Shown: piece by piece, positions 12,781-22,619 of the stretch | Layout: every line of letters begins with the position of its first letter | Position numbering within the stretch: the stretch's first letter is position 1 | DNA from: Mactromeris polynyma | Taxonomy: Eukaryota > Mollusca > Bivalvia > Venerida > Mactridae | Length of the DNA: 64,000 bases | Assembly (NCBI GenBank): GCA_032209605.1 | Contig: JASFXZ010000005.1 | Coordinates: 29,624,905-29,688,904 of the forward strand | Direction: 5' to 3' | Position numbers and translations under genes: made by a program | The notes under the pieces: model-generated | The model's input: the letters and a program-made list of their open reading frames with translations, nothing else | Databases searched by the model: none | Told to the model about the DNA's origin: nothing

Positions 12781-12903
12781 CCCTTGTGCCTCCTCAAGTG
12801 CCTGATGTTTTGTGGTGTTGTGTTCTCGGAGGGTCTGTGTAGAGAGGCATTGTCTTATGTATGTGGCATTCCCTGTAGCAAGTTATTCTCTCTTTTGACA
12901 GCT
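12781..12903 (+). repeat. Dispersed repeat, copy 1
   Basis: About 120 bp resembles 51220-51343 in the same orientation. Shared blocks include CTCCTCAA, ATTCCCTGTAGCA / GTTCCCTGTAGCA and CTTATGTATGTGGC-like text. It is probably a degenerate interspersed element. It lies just upstream of the first recognised lactonase-like exon. Confidence 0.55.
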
Positions 12904-13109
12904 GGTGATTACTGACAAGCATGATTTTAACAGGCCATTTTTAGTAAGACAATCAGCTGGGTACTGGACTAGAGCAGTACTACTAATGAATGTTTAAAGC
13001 TATTTATTTTTATCCATGCACCCTGAGTATTGCTTGCATGTTGCTGGCACTGCTGTAAGTTCACAAATAACACTGTCACTGGTTGTCATTCTGTCCTAAT
13101 GTATTTCAG

Positions 13110-13268
13110 ATGTATGGGAATTAGAAAAGTTCCAGTATCCATGGCCGACTCCTGATATGAAGATATACCACAACTATTATCCCTGTAAGCTAGAGAAAGC
13201 TACAGAAGGCACCGACGTGAAGCATGCAATATTTGTACAGTGTCTCAATGCCAGTGTCCCTGAAGCTG
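13110..13268 (+). CDS. Lactonase-like exon A
   Basis: Preceded by TATTTCAG and followed by GTATTT. Entry needs one base from the previous exon; exit leaves one base. It encodes VWELEKFQYPWPTPDMKIY through FVQCLNASVPEA, the first barrel strand region. Confidence 0.87.
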
Positions 13269-16200
13269 GTATTTACTAGTTAATATTTTACATGTACAGT
13301 CGGACCTCGTTCATTTGAATTCATGGGGTCCAAACTTTTATTTCGAATAATACATGGTTTCGAATAGCCCATTTCAATTCAACATGCCAAAGAAGATACA
13401 TCAGGACCAGCTATTTATTTTGAATGATAACAAGTATTCGGATAGACGGTTGTTGAATGAATGAGCTCAGACTGTATTTAAAGTTATTTTTCTCAGAATA
13501 AACTTTATTTTAAAACAATACCTGCGCAATTGATCTAAATGCTTTGGATGATATATTACATGTATTTCCTACCATCAGAAACATGACTGAGTACCAACCA
13601 GTTGATTTCAGTTTAGGAATAATTAATTGTCACATATCTTACCGTAAATATCTGACAGTTTGTTTGAAAATTGCATATATAATGTGCAATGTTTTTTTCG
13701 TTTCTAAATGTTATTGCATGTTTGTCAATGGTACAGATATCTTTAATCATACATGTAGTTCACTTAATTGTGTAATAAATCTCACTATGAAATTGGTATT
13801 TTAGAATTTGTGAGTTGCTGCTATTAGAATGAATGTATTCTAATTGTTATGTCCATTGTCTTACATTGTTCTACAGAATGGGTTATAGATATGGCCAGTC
13901 GACACAATATAATAAAGGGGGTTGTGGCTGGACTTGATCTCACAAGTCCTACGGTAAGTGACTTTATTGATTTTTGGACATGCGTGGATCCAAGAGGGGG
14001 TGGTGGAGATTTTGGCAGAATAGTGTTGTCCATATCTAATCCTAGATCAAGAGGTGGTCTCAAATTCAAGAGTCTCACTGATTTTGTCCAAAGGCTGACT
14101 TAAATCGGCTGCCTCACCTGTAGGTGGACCCTTCTGATGTAAACTGCTGGATCTGCGTATGTTGGAGGTTATTGAATTTTATATCTTAAAGTTCTGTGTT
14201 TTTCAATTCCCATAATGTGTCTGTATCTCTTCTGTTTTTGAGAATAATGAGAGAAGTTGCAATATCCTATATCTTATGGTGAGAAACCATATAGTCTCTG
14301 TTACACTGTAGGTAGCTCTGTTATTGTTATGAGACTCGATATCGGGATGGATGTTAATAGAAAAATATTTGTATAAATGTTAATTATTTCAGAACAAACA
14401 ATCATACATATCCAGTCTCAGATATTGACCATATTTCGTTTTTTTGAAGAATATAATTTTTTTTTTCAATTATGAAAAATATGTCTGGTGGTATTTCTCT
14501 TATAATTAAGAGGTGTTTCTTACATAGTGTTGTTTTATGTTGTTTTACAATTACTGTTACCATTATCTGAATTGTAGTTGCAAGATGATATCTCTAAATT
14601 AAAACCCACTGGACTGCTGAAAGGTGTGAGACATATTCTAGATGTGGAGAAGGATGATTGGATCACACGAGATGATGTCGGTCGAGGTCTTGATATATTG
14701 GGCAACAATAACATCTCCTTTGATGTACTTGTGAGGTTAGGAAGATGTATTGACTTAATATTTGCTATATAAATATAATGTTTGATCAAATCTGGTATTT
14801 GAGAAATAGACAAGGTGTACTGTTAAATGGAAAAACAACAATAAGTGAATAGTTGCGAATTACTGGTAGCTACTTAATTGATGTGAATTTATTTAAGAAA
14901 AAGTACATAGCATAAGATTACTATGATAGATCTTGTCCTCAGGAGATTGTCACAAGTTATTTCCCTTTATCACATCTAGAGTTCTCTCCCTTTTCCCCCT
15001 TCTATAGAATATGTATTGTATGTATGTATATATACATATTCTCTAGAAGGGAGAGAAATCTAGATGGGATAAAGAGAAAGAACTCATGACACTCTCCTGT
15101 GATCTTGTCAATGCACCATTTCCCTTGACCAATTCTGTTGTCTGTTGTAAGTAGGTGACTAAGCCAAAGCACAGTGAACTCTTATCCAAAATAAAATTAC
15201 CTAATGGTGACTATTTAGGAATTTTCATGCGTCATCAAATTACACATTTGCTAACACTACCTGTTTTAGTTGGCATGTAAAATGTTTATTTTATCCATCA
15301 AAATGTCTGTAACTAAATATCAATATTCTACTATTTACAGACCTCATCATTTGAAGTATGTACCTCAAGTTGTCAGCAAACATCCAGGGTAGGTTTTTTT
15401 ACAGAAAATTGTTAATGGAAAACGATCACTTTAAAATTCTATCATGTATTATAAGCATTATTTCACCTTTGACCTTTGTAGAAGTTCAAGTCACTTCTAA
15501 CAAGAAATATCTTGAAAAAAGATGGTTGGCGCAATTTGAAGGTTAAGACTTGTTGTGCAACATAAAAAAAATGCCGAGACATTACGATTGTTGGTCACTT
15601 CAGGTCCAAAATGAATTTCGGTAAATTAACCGTGTCCGTGTCAAGGTTTTCAAGCATTGTTTGGTTCAAGAGATATTGCCTTGGTGGTTAACGTAAGATT
15701 TGATTGGTTTACACAACACTGATATGCAAATAGCAAAACCATGTTAGTACGGCTGTGCCGAAAAGTCCCCTGTTTGTGATGGTTATTAAATAATTGTTTA
15801 CAAGGTGTGTCCGACACAGGAGATTGTTGGATTTGTCGCGTATGATAATTCTTGCATCTAAAAAGTACACAAAAAATCACAGGAGACTTTCATAAGTTCT
15901 GTCCGTTTATCTCTTCTAGAGTTCTCTCCCTTTATACCTTCTATAGTAAATGTATATATATAGACTCTAGAAGGGAAGGGATAAAGGGAGAGAACTCTAG
16001 AAGAGCTAAAGGGAGAAAACTCTAGAAGAGGTAAAGGGAGAGAACTCTAGAAGAGGTAAAGGGAGAGAACTCTAGAAGAGGTAAAGGGAGAGAACTCTAG
16101 AAGAGGTAAAGGGAGAGAACTCTAGAAGAGGTAAAGGGAGAGAACTCATGACAATCATCTGTGTCAAAAATCGGACCAAAAATCCCACAGTTATACTTGG

Positions 16201-18705
16201 ACAATCCTTAAAAAACTGTTTGTTTGGCATAATAACCCTACCTAGCAAAACTTATGTGGGTAGGCTATTAGTTTTTTATTATTATTATTTAATTAATATG
16301 TTGCTAATTTGTTTCCCACTTAGACCCCTCCAAGACCTTTTTGAGTAGGGATAATTTTCATGGGTAGGTAGGTTTATGCCAAACACACAATTCTTTAACT
16401 TATGGCCTTGGTCCTATACATGTTGTTAACGCCAGTCATTGACGTTAATGGTGCGCCGCTGCAGGACGTCGCCTTGCATCTTTTTTTATTGTTGTTTGAT
16501 AATTACGAGACTTAGACGTGACTTTATTCACGTTGTTGTTTAAATGCTGAGCTTGAATTTGTTAAATTGTTTAGTGATTTTGGATGATGCACCATATTCG
16601 GTAAGACATTTTAGTTTCTGTTAACATTGTAATTTATAATATGTTTCGTATAAGTCTTAATAATACAAAATGTATACTAATATTGTAACTACAAGAATGT
16701 ACTTTGTTTGTAAATCTGGATCCTTTATTATTAGATACAGTTTTATAGAAGTATTTTGTCCGATCCTTTATTTCTATGTTGTGTTTTATTATTACAATGT
16801 ATATATACTTTTTAATTGTTGATATCAAAGAATCGCTTAACACTTAACACTAAATGCTTAAAGAATAAAAAAGATAAAGCACGTTGTCAACTTTTTATCC
16901 GAAATCCTTAACACATGTATACTTAACGCCTAACGCCATTAAAACGCAACTACATGTATTTTACTTAGCCTTCATTTTTAGTTTGTTTCAAGTGTTAAGG
17001 CGTGATATTGTTACAAATGTGTAAATCATTCATCAAAAAGAAAGAAATCAAACTATGGCCCTAGTATTCATATTTCATAATAGATTTAGTTTAGGAAATT
17101 ATGTTTGAGAATTAAAATATAATTATTTCTTTTATTGTTGTTTTTTCTATAATTATATTCATATGAAATATTCACATTTTAATCTTCATTATCATAAAAT
17201 CGAGCAAGGTGACCCGTCATTTTAATTTCATATTTTTGATAGATACATTACACTGATAAAATATACAAAATTTAAAGGAAATCTCTCTGTTAGAAAAAAA
17301 TGGCCTTATTGTTGGATATGCCCTTAATAAACAGCTGTTGCTTCATTTCACTTAAACCAATCTAGACTCAAATAGTACTTAAGCATGTGTGTTTCTGTCC
17401 TCTATCAACAAAGCTTTTATGGTATTAATGGATAATATATCTGCTGGTAACGGCTCTTATTATATTATTTCAGCACCCATTTTGTGATAAATCACATAGC
17501 AAAACCTCCATTTGTCACTGGAAAGCTGGAGGGCTGGAAGGAAGATATAGCAGAAATAGCTAAACATACCAATGTGTTCTGTAAAATGTATGTAACATAG
17601 GCATGTTGTTGAAGGGACCAGCATTCATATGAAATTTATAAAATCCCTAAGATGTAATTCCTTGGGTTTCCAGTAGTTGTGAAGTCTGACTTCAAATGTA
17701 ATTAATAAGTGAATTGAATTGTAGAGTATTTTGATTCTCTGTTCCTTCAACAATCCCATTGTCAAGGAAGTCATTCTTTATCGTATATGTCAATAAGTTT
17801 TTGTTACATACATTAGTTGAATAATAAGGTGTAATGCCACAGTTATCGTAGAAAGGTAAAGCTCTGATAGTTAAATACATGTAACCAAACATGTATTTAA
17901 CTGTTTCCACCAGCTTCAATCTAATGAAGTCCTATTTAGCAAAGTCAAAGTGATTTATGAGTATTTTTTTCTACCTGTAAGCATAAATAAAAAGGTGTAA
18001 ACTACAAGGACCCAATAGTTTTCATACTATATATTGTAGCCAATGGTATACATTCAATGGAAATATGTACATTGTATTGTATTTTACAGATCCGGGCTCA
18101 TATCAGAACAAGACCCCAATACTTGGAGATCCCTTGATCATCAACCTTTTATTGATGTAGGTTCAATGTTTTCCGTCCTTCGTATTGTATAAGTATAACC
18201 ATATTAATGTTACATGAATTGTGAAATTAGTTATTGCCAGTTATACCTATCACTCTCGATGACTGCTCCCTTGTTTACAAAGCTCCTCTCTGGAGATAAA
18301 TTCAGATGTAAAGTAAATCAAATGCACTTTTGTGAACAAGGAAAATTAGGCTGGCTGATTTTCACGAATTTCTGAAATTCACAAACTATCATGTTGTGGA
18401 CTTTTCCAACAATACTGTATGACATCATTATCTATTTTGAACCATTAACTTCAAATTAGTTTCTAGAATGCCAATACTGAAAGCCATGTAATTGTTTCCT
18501 ACATTTTGTTTTTCAGCACGTGTTGTCGGTGTTTGGTTCAGATAGATGCATGTACGGCTCTGACTGGCCTGTATTCGACTTGGTTGATGCTACGTACAAA
18601 GAAAACTTGACCTTGACACAGAAATTGCTCTCCAAACTGGACGATGCAGACCAGAAAAAAATATTTAGAGAAAATGCTATTAAGTTTTATAATTTGGACT
18701 TATAG
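13110..18705 (+). CDS. Amidohydrolase-2 family enzyme, L-fuconolactonase / sugar-lactonase-like (5' exon missing)
   Basis: Seven exons (13110-13268, 13877-13953, 14578-14735, 15341-15388, 17474-17587, 18090-18156, 18517-18705) join with matching phases into about 270 codons ending in TAG. The first exon starts inside a codon as xAT-GTA-TGG, fitting the end of the family's N-terminal DxHxHxW metal/substrate motif with the last His split by the intron. It continues WELEKFQYPWPTPD. Later motifs are VRHILD, the strand with NHIAKPP (active-site His), CKISGL and GSDWPV (catalytic Asp). Members of this TIM-barrel family (Amidohydro_2) hydrolyse sugar lactones such as L-fucono- or L-rhamnono-lactone, or related carboxylic substrates, in the cytosol. 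No signal peptide is visible, but the N-terminus is missing. The initiating exon should be very short and upstream; I could not find it. Substrate is inference; fold assignment is strong. Confidence 0.9.
13297..13474. mobile_element. 178-bp mariner/pogo-type MITE in intron
   Basis: The ends are CAGTCGGACCTCGTTCATT and, as reverse complement of the right end, CAGTCTGAGCTCATTCATT. Both are flanked by TA. Length and CAGT..ACTG termini match the 177-bp elements at 23964-24140 and 32482-32658, but the interior differs, so it may be a related subfamily. Confidence 0.6.
13877..13953 (+). CDS. Lactonase-like exon B
   Basis: Preceded by TTCTACAG and followed by the strong donor GTAAGT. It completes the split Glu codon, then encodes WVIDMASRHNIIKGVVAGLD and LTSPT. 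Exit phase 0. Confidence 0.87.
14578..14735 (+). CDS. Lactonase-like exon C
   Basis: Preceded by ATTGTAG and followed by GTTAGG. It encodes LQDDISKLKPTGLLKGVRHI (loop and the VRHILD strand) through NNNISFDVLVR. Exit phase 2, the final Arg being split. Confidence 0.87.
14938..15101. mobile_element. hAT-type MITE, 164 bp, with 8-bp target duplication
   Basis: Terminal repeats read CTCAGGAGATTGTCACAAG and, from the right end, CACAGGAGAGTGTCATGAG. They are followed inward by complementary TTCTCTCCCTTT / AAAGGGAGAGAA-type arms that make nearly the whole element a foldback. ATCTTGTC is duplicated exactly on both sides (14930-14937 and 15102-15109). The 8-bp duplication is the hAT hallmark. No coding capacity. 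Confidence 0.85.
15341..15388 (+). CDS. Lactonase-like exon D (48 bp)
   Basis: A small exon after TTTACAG and before GTAGGT. It completes Arg and encodes PHHLKYVPQVVSKHP plus two bases of Gly. Its size and phases fit exactly between exons C and E. Confidence 0.82.
15878..16163. mobile_element. hAT-type MITE with internal 25-bp tandem expansion
   Basis: The left end CACAGGAGACTTTCATAAG and right end ATGACAATCATCTGTG match the family at 14938 and 33166. Flanks CAAAAAAT and TCAAAAAT are an imperfect 8-bp duplication. The right arm has expanded into about seven copies of a 25-bp unit (CTCTAGAAGAGGTAAAGGGA plus GAGAA) at about 15975-16145. Confidence 0.75.
17474..17587 (+). CDS. Lactonase-like exon E
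   Basis: Preceded by TATTTCAG; the donor is GTATGT. It encodes THFVINHIAKPPFVTGKLEG, containing the active-site His strand, to NVFCK. The split Ile codon (AT|A) shows the intron starts at 17588 rather than after ATG, restoring the family's KISG motif. Confidence 0.88.
18090..18156 (+). CDS. Lactonase-like exon F
   Basis: Preceded by TTTTACAG and followed by GTAGGT. It encodes SGLISEQDPNTWRSLDHQPF and ID, the loop before the last barrel strands. Exit phase 0. Confidence 0.86.
18517..18705 (+). CDS. Lactonase-like terminal exon G
   Basis: Preceded by TTTTTCAG. It encodes HVLSVFGSDRCMYGSDWPVF with the catalytic Asp of GSDWP, then a C-terminal helix ending FYNLDL and TAG. The family normally ends shortly after this helix, so the C-terminus looks complete. 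Confidence 0.92.
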   Translation, partial: HVLSVFGSDRCMYGSDWPVFDLVDATYKENLTLTQKLLSKLDDADQKKIFRENAIKFYNLDL

Positions 18706-20649
18706 AATATAAACTTGGGACTGTGTAGTTTATTTACTTTTTCTAATGTATCATTAGCAACAAAAGAAGCCTTGCAAATATTTTAGATTGCTATATATAG
18801 TGCAATCTCTCCTGAGCAGTACACTTTGAACGTTTCCAAGTTTGTCTGCTGTTGAGAGATCATTGCACTAGATAGGTTAGATTGACAGTTAGATTGTACA
18901 TTGTACTGCAGGAAAATTGATACAATTATTGAAGAGAGGTTGTTGCTCTAGAGAGGACCACTCTGTAAAGGTTGCAGGGTATACATAGTTTATATTTTGG
19001 ACTTATAAATATATGACTGGGAATATTGTAGTTAGCAACCCTTTTTTCAATACATTCTTTGAAAAAGGGTGTCAGCATTCTTGCCTTACTAGCATACATG
19101 TATATTTATCCTTGTTATATTGTTAGTTGACCTTTTACATGTACACTAGAATATCTTAGAAAATATTGCATGCATTGTATTGGATGGCACATTTATTAGT
19201 AAAAGCTTTGTTCATATAGTTTTAATGATGTATAATGACTTCATATGTACCATCAGGGTAATAGTACGGAATGACTCATAATGAGTATTTGAAATATAAC
19301 ATTAGATGAGTGAGGTATAATATCATCAAATATGTTACATATAAGAAAGGAGAATAGGGGTGCCTGTGTCCTGCGGACACATTTCTATTTGTGGTTATGT
19401 GATATACATGTATTTTACTACTAACATGGCTGTTTTACTATAGATATGTGATATGTTTATTGTTGAGTGTATCTATTGCTTTCGATCAGTATTCAATTCG
19501 GCGTTTGTGAATTTTTACCCCTTTATTTCAGTATTGGAAAATATCTTATGTGTGAACTACATTATCATTCAAATTATTTCATCTGCTGCTACTTTTGTTC
19601 TGACATATGTTTCTATACAGCAATGTAATGAGTAACTGTGACTGTCGAAGCTAGAGATAGAAAGCCTTTATGAAAATACGGAAAGAAATGTACATTAAAT
19701 GATATTGAATGTTATCATAACAAGAAACATCAGTGTATATACTGTGTGTGAAAAATCTTCCACACTAGTTACTTTATGAACTACATATATTTATCTTTGA
19801 TCACTTACTAATTTTATGAACTGTGTTCAATAACCTTTGGGAAATATCTAGGTTATAATGAGTTGGTTGAAAATTTACACTGAATAAACTAGTAAACCAT
19901 CAACTGTGTTTGTGATTTGAACATTTTATATTCATGTTACATGCTGAAGTGAATTTAACATGAAATGTAATGCACTCAGGGATCTTTGTGCAGTGTAACC
20001 TGACAGGGGAGGGTATTTTGAATGTCACCATTTTCTTAGCTGTTTTCCTCATATACATATATATGATACACTCAGGAGGGAAACACACAGAAAACCTCCA
20101 ATACATTGCACTCAACTTCACTACAAACATAACTGTACAATATGTTACATAGTCTATACTGTACATTATACAATATAGAATATCTATAATAAATGCTTGA
20201 TTACAGCAATCAAAACAATAGAAAATTATCATTTTATACCATATTCATACATATTTCACTTAAAAGTATACGATTATGAGTGTTATTTGCACAAAAAATG
20301 TATTATTCGGTAGTTATTTCGAATTATTCGGTATTATTCGGTATTAAGTGTAACCGATCCCAGATGCTGTTTTTGCGATACTATGTAGTACACACAGATG
20401 GATACAGAAGTACAAATTTCATCTTCATTAATATATGCATATTTGAACAATTAGAACTGACTCGTTTGCATCTAAAAATCTGAATTGTATTGTTTTAAAA
20501 GTTTAATATTTGTGTAAAATAAATACGTTGGGCAGGGAAGTAATTTGGGATGATTTTTGCAATATCAAACGCAGTGGTCTCCCTTTACATTCAGATACCT
20601 CAGTACCGCTATGGGAGGTAATTAATCATTGAGCACAGAACTTTTTAAA
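18706..20649. other. Intergenic / 3' flank of the lactonase-like gene
   Basis: No further exon recognised. A degenerate MITE-like segment at about 18793-18975 starts with TGCAATCTCTCCTGAGCAG and resembles segments at 40187-40365 and 57934-58138. AATAAA occurs at 19883 but cannot be tied to a transcript end. Confidence 0.5.
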
Positions 20650-20844
20650 CATCTCGTATGTATTACCTCCCTTGTTTGAATCTTGTAATTTCTTTTATAA
20701 AACTGTCTGCTTTAATTTCTTCAGTAATCTTTTATCACTGTCATATTAGTACAGATAATGTTAATATGAAACCTTACTGAAATGGGGGATACAACCATTC
20801 TCAATGAAGTGTATAAACATTTAGGCGGTCTGTCTATTTTTAGA
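20650..20844 (+). repeat. 195-bp dispersed repeat, copy 1
   Basis: Aligns without gaps to 29018-29212 with about five mismatches (roughly 97% identity). It begins CATCTCGTATG and ends TATTTTTAGA. It ends 83 bp before the tRNA-Pro gene. It has no coding frame; the exact shared boundaries suggest a young mobile or reinserted unit. Confidence 0.85.
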
Positions 20845-20927
20845 ACAAGTACTCAATTTCTATTTTTAGCGCCATTGTGAGGATAGTTGAATAAATATAC
20901 TAAAATAATCACAAGTATTGTATCTGC

Positions 20928-20999
20928 GGCTCGTTGGTCTAGGGGTATGATTCTCGCTTTGGGTGCGAGAGGTCCCGGGTTCAAATCCCGGACGAGCCC
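20928..20999 (+). tRNA. tRNA-Pro (anticodon UGG)
   Basis: A 72-nt cloverleaf. The acceptor stem GGCTCGT pairs with ACGAGCC with discriminator C. The D arm has an A box around TGGTCTAGGGGTATG. The anticodon stem CTCGC/GCGAG encloses loop TTTGGGT with TGG at 20960-20962. The T arm has CCGGGTTCAAATCCCGG (B box). No intron and no encoded CCA; TTTT follows at 21005, the Pol III stop signal. All stems pair, so the gene looks functional. Confidence 0.97.
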
Positions 21000-22534
21000 G
21001 GCACTTTTATTCCTTTTTCCAATACAATTAACTGCTCGTGTTATTTAGTCGTCAATGCAAACTAAGATTGTTATGCGAAGGAATAATCAATTATTGAAAA
21101 TGAAAACCATTTTCAGTGAAGGAGCCGCTAAAAGCCCGCATACACCGCCAACCGTACCATATGGCAACAAACACACAATTTACGACCTTTGAAGTTCATA
21201 ATTGGCATTTAGCAAGAAATAAAAAAGGAAGGAAAATCGATTCTCTGAGTTCTTAACGCTAATGTCATCACTAAATTAATTTAACATTAGGTTATAGTAT
21301 ATTTTGAATCGAGTAAATTTAATAACATAAAATACCTAATCATGGTATTTAGATCTTTGATTACATGTACGCGCGTTATGAAAACCATTTATAAAAAAAT
21401 GTTTTAAGGTGTAATATATTTAGATGAGTCACGGACCTATATACGGTATATAGGTCCGTGGATGAGTGAGTCCAGGTGTTTCTCTCTCGGACTTATCGCC
21501 GTACGTAACTGAAATAAAACGTTGTAACTTATTTATTTGATATCAATTGTGAAACCAGTCCTTATAAATTATACTAATCACTCTATACAACTGTTACTGT
21601 GGTACCCAACCATGCAGTATCCGCGCCAAATTCTGCGTGATAGAGAAAGTCGCGATCTAACCCGGCGCTGAAATATTGTAGAAAGAAATGAATTTATATC
21701 CAGTATAACAACTATCATGAAAACCGCTTGCCGGATGTGTCTGATCGCGGACATGTCTGCTGGAATTCAATCAGTCTGGTCAACAATGGATTTTTTCAGT
21801 ACTCAAAGATGGAGATAATTGCTTGGTTTCGTTAAAACCTGGACCTATTTGTCCAACTCTGGTAAACACCATACATGCATGATGTATCTGTACAAACTGT
21901 GAATTCATTTGTAAATTTATTCATAACGTCTTTAATGCATAGTCCAGACTGGTACTCTAACAATGCGGGTACTTTAAACAAAGATCAATGTGGCCCGTAT
22001 GTTTATAACAGGACGCATTTCGCTCGAGTGTTAATGCTTTTGTTTAATCACTTTGCCGAATCTTTTTAAGTGATGCTTTAAACATATTTTACGAGAGTCT
22101 TTCGACTTTCGGTTAGCAATTTTTTATCGCACTAATGTTTAAGCAATGATATGGGTTCGTTGTCCGATCCAATTACAATTCTACATTTGACAATTATTAG
22201 CCATTTCTTGAAGTATGACTTTCATGTATAAACTGCGGGCGCTTAATTTCATTGGACAGTTATATGACAAAGATTATACCAGATATAAACGACGTTTCAC
22301 CAAATTAGGGCATTTAATATTTTCCAAACATTCGTTTCATTTCAATCAGTATTTTATCAAGTTACATCGACTTGATGAGTTTCAATTTGAATGAAAATAT
22401 AATTACATAAATGATAAATTTTAACTTTTATTATATCTACTATTGTCTAAATTATTTTGCATTCGTGCGTGTTTTTTTCATCCGTTTTTATTTGAACAAA
22501 CAATTAATACGAATAAACATTTCATTGATCCGTC
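21000..22534. other. Upstream region of the PRDM12-like gene
   Basis: No coding exon recognised. It contains the short palindrome at 21430-21460. Presumably it includes the 5' UTR and promoter of the gene starting at 22535, but no TATA box or other promoter motif could be fixed with confidence. Confidence 0.45.
21430..21460. repeat. Perfect 31-bp palindrome flanked by 7-bp direct repeats
   Basis: CACGGACCTATATAC, one central G, then the exact reverse complement. GATGAGT occurs directly on both sides (21423-21429 and 21461-21467), as if the palindrome were inserted into one copy of that heptamer. Confidence 0.85.
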
Positions 22535-22619
22535 ATGGAGATTACTGGCAGTGTATTGGATATGTTATTGTACGGACGGATAGACAGAGATTTAAATATG
22601 AGCAACATTTGGAAAGCAA
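22535..22619 (+). CDS. PRDM12 exon 1
   Basis: Begins at ATG with an in-frame stop just upstream; donor GTAAGA. It encodes [20 protein letters not shown] and NMSNIWKA. Exit phase 1. The N-terminus is shorter than in vertebrates. Confidence 0.88.
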
